Part shown: positions 6,980 to 14,193 of the stretch, piece after piece
Numbering within the stretch: position 1 is the first letter of the stretch
How the letters are laid out: each line of letters begins with the position of its first letter
Assembly: GCA_001873585.1 (NCBI GenBank)
Contig: MNZL01000030.1
Coordinates: 1 to 14,193 of the forward strand
From: Rhodobacterales bacterium CG2_30_65_12
Lineage (GTDB): Bacteria > Pseudomonadota > Alphaproteobacteria > Rhodobacterales > Rhodobacteraceae
Reading direction: 5' to 3'
DNA: 14,193 nucleotides
Position numbers and translations under genes: made by a program
Notes under the pieces: model-generated
The model's database searches: none
What the model was told of the DNA's origin: nothing
What the model saw: only the letters and a program-made list of their open reading frames with translations

Positions 6980-8896
6980 TCACTTCGCCCCGGCGCGTGG
7001 CTCGATCAGCACGCCGCAGCCCGCCACCTCGCGCCCATCATGGCGGACCGGTTTGAGATTGTAGTTGACCCACACCCGGTGGCCGGTGGTGTCGCGCCGG
7101 CGCAGGCCCTCGGGCAACGGCTCGGGTGCGAGCCCTGCAGCATCGGCAGCATCGCTCAGGAGGCGCAGCATCGCCGCCGCGTCGGGCCAGCCGGCGAGGT
7201 AGCGCAAAGCCCCCGCAGCCATCACGGCAGGGTGGCCGGCGTCGGTGCGCACGAGCACCTCGGCGCTGCCTTCGAGCTCTTCGAACCAGTGCAGGAAGCT
7301 CCCCCCACCCGCGAGCGGCACGCCAGCTTTCGGCGGCAGGCTCTCCACCCGCGCCACGGTGCAATCGAGGCCAGGCAGGTTTGGTGGCAGCGGCACCGGG
7401 ATGGTGAAATCGGCCGTTTTGGCATTGCTGCGCGGGCCGATCAGGGCAACGCCCTTGAAGCTTGCCAGCGCCGACTCGAGCGGTGCGCTGAGCGTTGCCA
7501 GCCCCGGCACCAGCACCAGCTTGTAAGCCGAGAGATCGGCGGCATCGGGCGGCAGAATGTCGATGTTGAACCCGAGTTGGCGCAGGCCCCGATAGAAGGC
7601 GAAAACCAGCCGGAAATACTCGAAATCGCGCCCCTGCGGCTGGGTTTCCCAGGCCCAGGCGCTTTCATAATCGTAGACGATCGCCGCATCGCCCGGCGCA
7701 CAGCCAGCGGCCTCGCCGAGCTCGGCGATCTCGCGCGCAACCTGTGCGGCCTCCGCGAGGGCCGGCGCAGGCGCGCTATCGGGCCGCAAAAGCCCGGCGT
7801 GCATCTGTTCTTGCGCAAACGGGGCCTGCCGCCAGCGGAAATAGCTGACCACCTCAGCCCCGTGGGCAAACGCCTCCCAGGCCCAGAGCCGGGCCATGCC
7901 GGGCAAGGGCGCGGGGTTCCACGGCGCCCAGTTCACTGGCCCCGGCTGCTGCTCCATCACCCACCAGCGTCCGCGCCCGACCGCACGGTAAAGATCGTGG
8001 TGGAAGGCCTGCAAATCGGGATCGCCCTGGCGCATGAAATGGCCTTTGTGCGCCTCATCCGCCACCAGCCGGGCCGAGAGAAAGCCGAGCGGGTAGCTGT
8101 CCCAGCTTGCCACGTCGAGATCGGCGCCGACGGCGAAATGGTCAAAGCTGGTCTCGAAGCCCATGTAGTTGTGAATGAGCGGCGCTTGGGTGTAGCGGCG
8201 CAGGATGTCGGTCTGCACGCGGTTGAAGGCCGCCACCTCGTCAGACGCGAAACGGCGGAAATCCATCACCTGTGCCGGGTTCGGCTCGGTCACGGTCAGG
8301 TTGGGCAGGCCAACCTCGTCGAAGCTCGCGTAGTCCATCGACCAGAACACGTTGCCCCAGGCCCGGTTGAGCGCCTGCGGGCTTTGATATTTCTGCGCCA
8401 GCCACTCGCGGAAGCCCGCAAGTGCCGCAGGCGAATAGCTCAGCGTGGTATCGTGGCAGGCATATTCATTATCGGTCTGCCAGGCCGCGACGTGGGGGGT
8501 CTTGCCGTAACGTTCGGCCAGTTTGGTGACGATCCGCGCACAGTCCTCGCGGTAGCCCTTGTGGCTGAAATCGTAGTGCCTGCGCGAGCCAAAACCGCGC
8601 GCGCGGCCTTGCGCGTCAACCGCCAGCATGTCGGGATGACGGGTGAGCATCCAGCGCGGCGGTGTGGCGGTGGGGGTGCCAAGCACCACCTTCAAGCCCG
8701 CCGCGCCCAGCGTGTCGATCACCCGGTCGAGCCAATCGAAATCATACGCGCCCGGCTCCGGTTCCATCCGGCTCCAGGCAAACTCGCCGATCCGCACCCA
8801 TGCGATGCCGGTCTCGGCCATGCGCGCCGCATCCTCGGCCCAGATCTCTTCCGGCCAGTGTTCGGGGTAATAGCACACGCCCAGTTCGCGTTTCAT
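6980..8896 (-). CDS. GH42 beta-galactosidase
   Basis: A 638-residue glycoside hydrolase family 42 enzyme removing terminal beta-linked galactose by a retaining mechanism. The N-terminus GVCYYPEHWPEEIWAEDA and the GIAWVRIGEFAWSRMEP block are typical of the TIM-barrel start. The acid/base is Glu144 in AWQTDNEY, and the nucleophile is Glu315 in WWVMEQQPGPVNWAP. A beta-sheet trimerisation-type middle domain and small C-terminal domain follow. There is no signal peptide, so it acts in the cytoplasm on imported sugar. ATG at 8896 overlaps the stop of the alpha-galactosidase gene (ATGA). The frame stays open well upstream, but that extension lies inside the GH36 gene and the family N-terminus begins at this ATG. 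GH42 members vary in preference (lactose, beta-galactosyl oligosaccharides, other beta-galactosides); the substrate cannot be read off the sequence. Confidence 0.95.
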   Translation of the reverse strand: MKRELGVCYYPEHWPEEIWAEDAARMAETGIAWVRIGEFAWSRMEPEPGAYDFDWLDRVIDTLGAAGLKVVLGTPTATPPRWMLTRHPDMLAVDAQGRARGFGSRRHYDFSHKGYREDCARIVTKLAERYGKTPHVAAWQTDNEYACHDTTLSYSPAALAGFREWLAQKYQSPQALNRAWGNVFWSMDYASFDEVGLPNLTVTEPNPAQVMDFRRFASDEVAAFNRVQTDILRRYTQAPLIHNYMGFETSFDHFAVGADLDVASWDSYPLGFLSARLVADEAHKGHFMRQGDPDLQAFHHDLYRAVGRGRWWVMEQQPGPVNWAPWNPAPLPGMARLWAWEAFAHGAEVVSYFRWRQAPFAQEQMHAGLLRPDSAPAPALAEAAQVAREIAELGEAAGCAPGDAAIVYDYESAWAWETQPQGRDFEYFRLVFAFYRGLRQLGFNIDILPPDAADLSAYKLVLVPGLATLSAPLESALASFKGVALIGPRSNAKTADFTIPVPLPPNLPGLDCTVARVESLPPKAGVPLAGGGSFLHWFEELEGSAEVLVRTDAGHPAVMAAGALRYLAGWPDAAAMLRLLSDAADAAGLAPEPLPEGLRRRDTTGHRVWVNYNLKPVRHDGREVAGCGVLIEPRAGAK

Positions 8897-10977
8897 TGCC
8901 TTTGTCCTTCTATCACCCAGATCCGGGCGGGGAATGTCCAAGGCAGGGTTATCCCCTGCCCCATCAGCGCGGTGCCCGTCAGCGTGAGCGCACCGGCCTT
9001 CAGCGCCACCGTGCCGCGCGAAAGCCCGGTGGCCTCGTCGCGGTTGATCAGCTCCACCCGGTAGCGCGCCGCACGATCCAGCCCGGTGAGCCGGAGCGGG
9101 CGCGGCGTGGTCTGCGCCGAGGTTTCCGCCTGCCCGGCGAAAACCACAAAGCGGCGGCCATCCTCGGCCAGGTGCTGTTCGGCAATCACGGCAGGGTCGG
9201 CGCTGTCGAGCCGCAGGATATCGGCGCGCATCATCCAGCCACGGTTTTGCTTCCACCAGGCGGTGACATCGGTGAGCACCCGCGCTTCGTCGTCGGTAAG
9301 CTCGCGCGGGTCCATCTCGAAGCCCATGTGCCGCTGCGCCGCCTCCCAGGCGCGCAAGCCGATGTCGAGCACCCGGCCCGAGGTGTGGCTGGCGCGCGGG
9401 CCGACATGGGAGCCGGTGACGGCAGCGGGCAGGAACAGCGCCGCGTCGTGCTGGATGCGCAGCCGCTCCAACGCGTCATTGCTGTCGGACAGCCACACCC
9501 GGTGGGTGCGCGTGAGAATGCCGGCGTCGATCCGCCCACCGCCAGAGGAACAGCTTTCGATCTCCACCCCCGGGAAGGCGGCGCGCAACCGGTCGAGGAG
9601 CGCGTAGAGCCCGCGCGCCTGGCCCGCATCTGGCAGGGGCAACACGCGGTTGTGATCCCATTTCAGATAGCCGATGGCGTTGTTTTCCAGCAATTCGGCA
9701 AGGCGCGCGTAGAGATAATCGCGCACCGCTTCGCGCGCCATATCGAGCACCATCTGGTTGCGGCCAAGCACCTGATCGGCGGGGCCAAGCGCCCAATCGG
9801 GATGGGCACGGTAGAGATCGCTGTCGGGGCTGACCATCTCCGGCTCGACCCAGAGGCCGAACTCCATGCCAAGGCTTTGCACATGGTCGATCAGCGGGCC
9901 GAGGCCATCGGGATATTTGCGCGCGTCCACCCACCAATCGCCGAGCGACGTGCTGTCATCATCGCGCCGGCCAAACCAGCCGTCATCGAGCACGAAGCGT
10001 TCCGCCCCGAGCGCGGCGGCGCGGGTGGCGATCTCTTGCAATTCGCCCGGCTTGTGATCGAAATAGACTGCCTCCCAGCAGTTGTAATGCACCGGGCGGG
10101 GGCGGGCCGGATCGGGCCAATTCACCACCCGGTCGCGCAGATGGCGCTGAAAGGCCACGGCGCAGCCGTTGAGCCCGGCGTTGGAATACGCCGCAAGGAG
10201 CGATTCCGTCCCGAACCGGGTGCCCGGCGCGGTTTCACTTCCGAAAGTGTGGCCAAACTGCACCTGCCGCCGCCCGTCGGGCAGCTCTTCGGCCAGCATC
10301 CGGTGCCCGCCAGACCAGCCATAATGCAGCGCCCAGGCCTCGCCTGCGGTATTGGTCGCGCCACGCGCGGGCAGGATCACTCCAGGGAATGTCTCGTGCC
10401 CGGTGCGCCCGGTGCGGCTTTCGCGCAGCCGTGCGCCTGGCGACCATGGCGTATGCTGGGGCTGGAACTCGCCCACCCATCGCCCGGCAAAGTCGATCAT
10501 CTCGTCCGCGAGCTGGGGGCCGGGCAGCACCGGGGCGGCGAGCCAGTGCAGCCGCACCGGGGCGCGGGATTCAAGCGTGGCGCGGGCCGTGAGAATGCCG
10601 GTCTCGTCATCGAGCGCAAAATCAGCCGCGTAGGAGAGCCCGAGGGCGGCATCTTCATAGCGCAGGCTCAGCCGGCCAGGCCCAGCTTCTTCGCCCGCGA
10701 AGGTCATGTGCGGGTGCAACGGCGCACCATGCGCGTCGTCCAGCATCATCCCGGGATGGCCGGGGAAGGTGGTGCGCGCCTCGGGGCAGATCGAAAGCGG
10801 CGGCACCGCGTCGAGCTGGCCGCCGGTGATGTCGATGTCGCCCGCGTCTGCCAGCGCCGCAAGGTTTTCGCCATCGGGCAGGCGCGCACCCCACCAGATC
10901 ACCTCCGCCAGGGCATCGCTGCGCGCCACGAGGGCAAGCGTCTGGCACGGTCCGTCGAGGCGCCAGCTGCGGATCAC
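8893..10977 (-). CDS. GH36 alpha-galactosidase
   Basis: A 694-residue glycoside hydrolase family 36 enzyme that releases alpha-linked galactose, for example from melibiose, raffinose or alpha-galactosyl glycerides. The layout is usual: an N-terminal beta-supersandwich (1 to about 290), a catalytic barrel beginning at NCWEAVYFD (299-307), and a C-terminal beta domain. Catalytic signatures are RFVLDDGWF (327-335), nucleophile Asp441 in YLKWDHNR, the CSSGGGR block (476-482), and the acid/base in WLSDSND (Asp498/Asp501). No signal peptide is seen, so it is cytoplasmic. The start is GTG at 10977, which overlaps the permease stop as GTGA and gives the expected GH36 N-terminus (WRLDG...VIWWGARLP). 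A longer in-frame extension to 11346 would run inside the permease gene and is not credible. The gene is coupled on both sides. Confidence 0.95.
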   Translation of the reverse strand: MIRSWRLDGPCQTLALVARSDALAEVIWWGARLPDGENLAALADAGDIDITGGQLDAVPPLSICPEARTTFPGHPGMMLDDAHGAPLHPHMTFAGEEAGPGRLSLRYEDAALGLSYAADFALDDETGILTARATLESRAPVRLHWLAAPVLPGPQLADEMIDFAGRWVGEFQPQHTPWSPGARLRESRTGRTGHETFPGVILPARGATNTAGEAWALHYGWSGGHRMLAEELPDGRRQVQFGHTFGSETAPGTRFGTESLLAAYSNAGLNGCAVAFQRHLRDRVVNWPDPARPRPVHYNCWEAVYFDHKPGELQEIATRAAALGAERFVLDDGWFGRRDDDSTSLGDWWVDARKYPDGLGPLIDHVQSLGMEFGLWVEPEMVSPDSDLYRAHPDWALGPADQVLGRNQMVLDMAREAVRDYLYARLAELLENNAIGYLKWDHNRVLPLPDAGQARGLYALLDRLRAAFPGVEIESCSSGGGRIDAGILTRTHRVWLSDSNDALERLRIQHDAALFLPAAVTGSHVGPRASHTSGRVLDIGLRAWEAAQRHMGFEMDPRELTDDEARVLTDVTAWWKQNRGWMMRADILRLDSADPAVIAEQHLAEDGRRFVVFAGQAETSAQTTPRPLRLTGLDRAARYRVELINRDEATGLSRGTVALKAGALTLTGTALMGQGITLPWTFPARIWVIEGQRQ

Positions 10978-11819
10978 TTCACCGCACCGAGGGTGAGCCC
11001 CGCGATGAAGTGACGCTGCATCAGGAAAAACATCGCCACCGGCGGCATCGCCGCCATGATCGCCCCGGCCGAGACAAGCTGCCATTGCGCGATCCAGAGG
11101 CCATTGAGCGAGTAGAGGCCGGCGGTGACGGGTTGGGTTTCTTTCGAGGTGGTCAGCACCGTGGCCCAGAAATAATCGTTCCAGATGAAGGTGAAGACGA
11201 GCACCGCCAGCGCGGCGAGCGCCGGGCGCATCAGCGGCAGGACGACATACCAGAAGATGCGCACCTCGCTCACCCCCTCCACTCGCGCCGCCTCGACCAG
11301 CGCGCGCGGCAGGGCGCGAATGAAATTGCGCATGAACAATGTGCAAAAGCCGGTCTGAAACGCGATGTGAAACAGCACGAGGCCCAACGTGGTATTATAA
11401 AGCCCCAGTTGCACCGTCATGTCGCGCACCGGAACCATGAGAATCTGGAACGGCACGAAATTGCCGGCCACGAACATGAAGAAGATCCAGATATTCGCGC
11501 GGAATTTGTATATGCCGAGGGCGAAGCCGGTGAGCGAAGACAGCACCAGCGTGCCGATCACGGTGGGGATCGTCACCTTGAACGAGTTCCAGATATATTG
11601 CCCGATCGGCGAATTGGTAAAAACATCAACGTAGTTCGAGAAGGCAAGCGAGCTGGGCATCCCGAAGTAGTTGCCCGCAGCCAGGTCTGCGGCCGGTTTG
11701 ATGGATGTGATCGCCACACCGATCAGCGGCAGCAGCCACAGGATCAGCGCCAGCGGCAGGGCAGCCTGATAGGCGATCTGCGCGGCACGGGAGCGTTGCT
11801 GGATGGGACGGGGAAACAT
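10974..11819 (-). CDS. ABC sugar transporter permease (MalG/LacG-like)
   Basis: A 281-residue inner-membrane permease of the carbohydrate-uptake-1 (CUT1) class. The first membrane segment is near residues 16-38 (LALILWLLPLIGVAI). Further hydrophobic segments include TVIGTLVLSSLTGFALGIY and IWIFFMFVAGNFVPFQILM. The cytoplasmic EAA loop, which contacts the ATPase, is ALVEAARVEGVSEVRIFW followed by VVLPLMRP. A final segment lies in the last 40 residues, for about six in all. ATG at 11819 is one base after the first permease's stop codon (TGA-C-ATG), and its own stop overlaps the GH36 start. It pairs with the upstream permease and binding protein. No ATPase gene occurs among these genes. Confidence 0.94.
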   Translation of the reverse strand: MFPRPIQQRSRAAQIAYQAALPLALILWLLPLIGVAITSIKPAADLAAGNYFGMPSSLAFSNYVDVFTNSPIGQYIWNSFKVTIPTVIGTLVLSSLTGFALGIYKFRANIWIFFMFVAGNFVPFQILMVPVRDMTVQLGLYNTTLGLVLFHIAFQTGFCTLFMRNFIRALPRALVEAARVEGVSEVRIFWYVVLPLMRPALAALAVLVFTFIWNDYFWATVLTTSKETQPVTAGLYSLNGLWIAQWQLVSAGAIMAAMPPVAMFFLMQRHFIAGLTLGAVK

Positions 11820-11820
11820 G

Positions 11821-12747
11821 TCAGAACCCTTTGCGTTCGTCGCCGACCATCTTCCAGACGAAGCCGGAGATGAAAACCAGCATGATCAGGAACAGGATCA
11901 CAGCGATCGACGCGCCGTAGCCCATGCGGTAGCCGTATTCCGAAAGTGCCTGCTCATACATGTAGAAGCTGAGCACGCGGCTTGAGCCGAATGGCCCGCC
12001 ATCGGTCATGATCGAAACAAGGTCAAACGAGCGCAGCGCACCGATCACGGTAACGACCACGGCGATGAAGGTGGCGGGGCGAAGCTGCGGCAGGATCACG
12101 AACCACAGCATCCGGAAACCCTTGGCGCCGTCGAGCCGGGCCGCCTCGATCTGCTCGGGGTCAACCGCGTTGAGCCCGGTGAGGTAGAGGATCATGGTGT
12201 AGGCGATCTGCGGCCAGAGCCCGGCGGCGATAATGCCGTAAGTTACCAGATCGGGATCGGCCAGCACGGCGATGCCCCTGCCGGTGAGCCATTCGATCAG
12301 CAAATAGAACAGCCCGAAACCGGGGGCGTAGAACCAGGCAAAAATCAGGCCGACAACAACCTGGCTGATCACGAACGGGAAGAAGAAAAGCGACTTGTAA
12401 GCGCGCATGAAGCGCACTTTCTGATTGAGAAACAGCGCAATAGCCAGCCCGAGCGGCACGGCGACCATATAGAGCACCAGCCAAAGCACGTTGTTATTCA
12501 GCGAGGTATAAAAGGCTGAATCGTCAAACAATTCGCGGTAATTGGCGAGCCCGATCCACTCTTTTTCGCCAAGACCGTCCCAATCGAAGCCCGAGAGCCA
12601 GAAGCTCTGGAAGACTGGCACGATCACGTAGACGAGGAAGAAGACAATACCCGGGATCAGAAACAGATACGGGGTCAGCATCTGCTGGTTCTGCTTCCAC
12701 CAGGAACGGTTTGGCCGTGCATGAATGTTCGTGCTGGCAAGGCTCAT
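11821..12747 (-). CDS. ABC sugar transporter permease (MalF/LacF-like)
   Basis: A 308-residue inner-membrane permease, CUT1 class, paired with the next gene to form the membrane channel. The first segment is LTPYLFLIPGIVFFLVYVIV, followed by VLWLVLYMVAVPLGLAIALF, SLFFFPFVISQVVVGLIFAW, a segment at YGIIAAGLWPQIAYTMILYL, and a last one at ASIAVILFLIMLVFISGFVW. The EAA loop EQIEAARLDGAKGFRMLW plus FVILPQLRP is conserved. I choose ATG at 12747 because an AAGGGC Shine-Dalgarno lies just before it and the protein then begins with the usual short polar tail. The longer frame to 12894 would overlap the binding-protein gene and the stem-loop. The gene lies 106 bp after the binding-protein gene. Confidence 0.94.
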   Translation of the reverse strand: MSLASTNIHARPNRSWWKQNQQMLTPYLFLIPGIVFFLVYVIVPVFQSFWLSGFDWDGLGEKEWIGLANYRELFDDSAFYTSLNNNVLWLVLYMVAVPLGLAIALFLNQKVRFMRAYKSLFFFPFVISQVVVGLIFAWFYAPGFGLFYLLIEWLTGRGIAVLADPDLVTYGIIAAGLWPQIAYTMILYLTGLNAVDPEQIEAARLDGAKGFRMLWFVILPQLRPATFIAVVVTVIGALRSFDLVSIMTDGGPFGSSRVLSFYMYEQALSEYGYRMGYGASIAVILFLIMLVFISGFVWKMVGDERKGF

Positions 12748-12817
12748 GTGCGCGCCCTTCGGTGAGGGGTTGAAAACCGGTCGCGTCAGCCGGGCGCCAG
12801 CAGGCGGGCCGACGGAT

Positions 12818-12846
12818 GCGCGGGGCCGAACGGGCCGGCCCCGCGC
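12818..12846 (-). other. Intercistronic GC-rich stem-loop after the binding-protein gene
   Basis: Perfect 10-bp arms GCGCGGGGCC (12818-12827) and GGCCCCGCGC (12837-12846) enclose a 9-nt loop, seven bases past the stop codon of the binding-protein gene. There is no U-tract, so it does not look like a full terminator. In many sugar ABC operons such a hairpin protects the 3' end of the binding-protein message or gives partial termination, so that more binding protein than permease is made. The remaining gap up to 12747 holds only the permease ribosome-binding site and a minor CGCC/GGCG hairpin. Confidence 0.65.
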
Positions 12847-12853
12847 GGGGAGG

Positions 12854-14092
12854 TTACTTGTAGATCCGGGTGCGGGCTTTTTCGAGCCGATCAAGGATCT
12901 CGTCGAGCTTTTCAGGCTGGATCATGAACTGCTGGAAGCCTTCCATGCCGATCTTGGCCATCTCGGCCGGCGCGTCGCGGTCGAAGAATTGCGCGATGCC
13001 GCCCGGAGTGGTCGACAAAAGCTCGAAGCCGGCCATGATGAACGGATCATCCGCGGCAACGCTGGCGTCCTTGTTGATCGGAAGCTGGCCCATCGCCGCG
13101 TTGATCTTGGTCTGCGCATCGGCGCCGGCAAGATAGGCGAGGAAGGTCTTGGCGTCTTCCACGTTGGTCGCACCTGAGGGGATGTGAACAGTATCGGTCG
13201 GCGCTTCTTCCGCGCGCGCCACGTCCGGGTTGATCGTCGGGAACGGCATGAAGCCAAGGGTATCGTTCGTCATCCCGCCTTCCTTGAACACGGCGACGGC
13301 GAAGTTGCCCATCACATAGTTCGCAGCCTTGCCCTGCACCAGCAGCGAAGCGGCGTCTTGCCAATCGAGCGCGGCGTGGCTGTCGGTAATGTAGCCGGGC
13401 TCGACGAGCTTGGCCCATTCAGCGAAGGTCGCCCTCACACGGTCATCTGTCCAGGCCACCTTGCCGTTGGCGAGATCCATGTGGAACTGGTAGCCGTTGG
13501 TGCGCAGGTTCATGTAATCGAAGATGCCAGCTCCGGGCCACAGCGCCTTGGTGCCGGTGGTTACGCAGTCGATCCCGGCGTCTTCGAACAACGCACAGTT
13601 GGCGACAAACTCTTCATAGGTTTGGGGCACCTCGGCACCAACCTGCTCGTAGGCGGTTTTGTTGAAGTAGATGCCCCACTGATAGTAGGTATAGGGCACA
13701 CCCCACTGCTTGCCGTCGATGGTCATCGAAGGCAGGGCCGAGGCGAGGCTGTCATTCAGCCCGTTGGCGTCCCACACATCAGACACATCCATGAACTGCC
13801 CGGAGTTCACAAAGGGTGCCATCCGGTTACCGGCATACCAGTTGGCCAGATCCGGCGCTTCGGCCGACAGGAAGTTGCGGATAGCTGTCTTGTAGCCTTC
13901 GTGATCGAAGTTCTGCAGCTGGATATCAATATCGGGATTTGCCGCCTCGAAATCGGTGATGATCTCTTCCATCGCGGCCAGCGGGGCCGGATCGTAGTCG
14001 GCATAATATTTAACGACGCGCTGTTGGCCGAATGCGGCAGTAGCGGCGACCAGGGCAACAGCCGAGATCGTCGCGGAGAGCATGGAACGCAT
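12854..14092 (-). CDS. ABC transporter periplasmic sugar-binding protein
   Basis: A 412-residue extracellular solute-binding protein of family 1 (COG1653, CUT1 class). It has a typical Sec signal peptide: positive start MRSM, hydrophobic core AVALVAATAAF, likely cleavage after residue 22 (before QQRVVKYY). There is no lipobox Cys, so the mature protein is soluble in the periplasm. Family features are the FEAANPDIDIQLQNFDHEGY segment in the first lobe, WGVPYTYYQWGIYFNKTAYE and the AKTFLAYLAG block. ATG at 14092 has a strong GGGAGGAAACC Shine-Dalgarno. It is the first gene of the galactoside operon and delivers substrate to the two permeases. The sugar is inferred as a galactoside only from the downstream GH36, GH42, galT and galK genes. 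Confidence 0.93.
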   Translation of the reverse strand: MRSMLSATISAVALVAATAAFGQQRVVKYYADYDPAPLAAMEEIITDFEAANPDIDIQLQNFDHEGYKTAIRNFLSAEAPDLANWYAGNRMAPFVNSGQFMDVSDVWDANGLNDSLASALPSMTIDGKQWGVPYTYYQWGIYFNKTAYEQVGAEVPQTYEEFVANCALFEDAGIDCVTTGTKALWPGAGIFDYMNLRTNGYQFHMDLANGKVAWTDDRVRATFAEWAKLVEPGYITDSHAALDWQDAASLLVQGKAANYVMGNFAVAVFKEGGMTNDTLGFMPFPTINPDVARAEEAPTDTVHIPSGATNVEDAKTFLAYLAGADAQTKINAAMGQLPINKDASVAADDPFIMAGFELLSTTPGGIAQFFDRDAPAEMAKIGMEGFQQFMIQPEKLDEILDRLEKARTRIYK

Positions 14093-14110
14093 GGTTTCCT
14101 CCCATTTGCG

Positions 14111-14123
14111 ACTTGATTCAAGT
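14111..14123. promoter_or_regulatory. Perfect palindrome upstream of the operon, possible operator
   Basis: ACTTGATTCAAGT has perfect 6-bp arms around a single central base. It sits between the predicted transcription start and the ribosome-binding site of the binding-protein gene, a usual place for a repressor roadblock. LacI-type regulators bind palindromes of this size, and one is encoded at the end of the operon. The pairing of protein with site is inferred. Confidence 0.45.
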
Positions 14124-14132
14124 TCCGATATG

Positions 14133-14159
14133 TGAAACTTGGTTTTGAATATTGAAACC
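14133..14159. promoter_or_regulatory. Repeated TGAAAC half-sites overlapping the promoter, candidate operator
   Basis: TGAAAC occurs at 14133-14138 and 14153-14158, exactly 20 bp apart (about two helical turns). AAAC-TTG-GTTT (14135-14145) and GGTTT...AAACC (arms 14141-14145 and 14155-14159) form inverted pairs. TGAAAC/GTTTCA halves are common in LacI-family operators. The cluster overlaps the -10 box and start point, where a repressor would block RNA polymerase. Confidence 0.4.
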
Positions 14160-14185
14160 GTATGCGCGAATCTCTATTCTGTCAA
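14157..14185 (-). promoter_or_regulatory. Candidate sigma-70 promoter of the galactoside operon
   Basis: On the - strand a perfect TTGACA -35 box (14185-14180) is followed by a 17-bp spacer and TACGGT (14162-14157), a weak -10 box with 3 of 6 matches. The predicted start is near 14150, giving a leader of roughly 58 nt to the ATG at 14092. The weak -10 suggests low basal or regulated expression. Confidence 0.45.
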
Positions 14186-14193
14186 TACTCGGC

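Noticed and set aside
5818..7056. A 412-residue + strand frame across galT and the ends of galK and GH42.
   Set aside because: It spans three real genes on the other strand and has no domain signature.
6968..9064. A 698-residue open frame on the + strand opposite the GH42 gene.
   Set aside because: The opposite strand has unmistakable GH42 catalytic motifs. The + frame is low-complexity, rich in Arg/His/Gly/Ala, and fits a mirror of GC-rich codon use.
8897..9256. N-terminal extension of the GH42 protein.
   Set aside because: It lies within the GH36 gene in another frame. The family N-terminus MKRELGVCYYP starts exactly at the ATGA overlap.
8662..11013. A 783-residue open frame on the + strand opposite the GH36 gene.
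   Set aside because: Same reason: it is antisense to a clear alpha-galactosidase, with no recognisable motif and no ribosome site.
12768..12778. GGTT-GAA-AACC as an internal operator before the first permease gene.
   Set aside because: Arms of only 4 bp are expected by chance. The resemblance to the upstream half-sites is too short to support a site.

Overview
The window is GC-rich, tightly packed DNA of alphaproteobacterial type. Protein motifs and gene order suggest a member of the Rhodobacterales (Roseobacter/Rhodobacteraceae-like); this is inferred from style, not from a marker gene. Ten protein-coding genes cover nearly all of it. I see no tRNA, rRNA, mobile element or CRISPR array.

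Left part (1-3630). The 3' end of mtnA (methionine salvage isomerase, + strand) closes with a good rho-independent terminator. It converges on a SorC-family sugar-sensing regulator (- strand). That regulator is divergent from a 680-residue fusion of a class II (zinc) aldolase and a short-chain dehydrogenase, the domain layout of the RhaD-like rhamnulose-1-phosphate aldolase/lactaldehyde dehydrogenase fusions. The roughly 110-bp divergent gap holds a near-consensus sigma-70 promoter for the fusion gene, which fixes its start at 1588.

Right part (3636-14193), all on the - strand and read right to left. This is one galactoside-utilisation operon: promoter and operator-like palindromes, periplasmic sugar-binding protein, a GC-rich intercistronic stem-loop, two ABC permeases, GH36 alpha-galactosidase, GH42 beta-galactosidase, galT, galK, and a LacI-family regulator at the distal end. 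Genes from the first permease to galK are joined by 1-10 bp gaps or by 4-bp ATGA/GTGA overlaps, so they are almost certainly co-transcribed and mostly translationally coupled. The logic is uptake of an intact galactoside, cytoplasmic release of both alpha- and beta-linked galactose, phosphorylation by GalK, and uridylyl transfer by GalT (Leloir pathway). No ABC ATPase, galE or galM is present here, so these must be supplied from elsewhere or lie just outside.

The most interesting points are: (1) a zinc aldolase-dehydrogenase fusion close to mtnA, which raises the possibility of a DHAP-shunt-like role as an alternative to rhamnose breakdown; (2) coupled alpha- and beta-galactosidases behind one transporter, which would fit a mixed-linkage substrate such as the digalactosylglycerol headgroup of plastid lipids; (3) a cluster of operator-like sites upstream of the binding protein. 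None of these is proven by the sequence alone.
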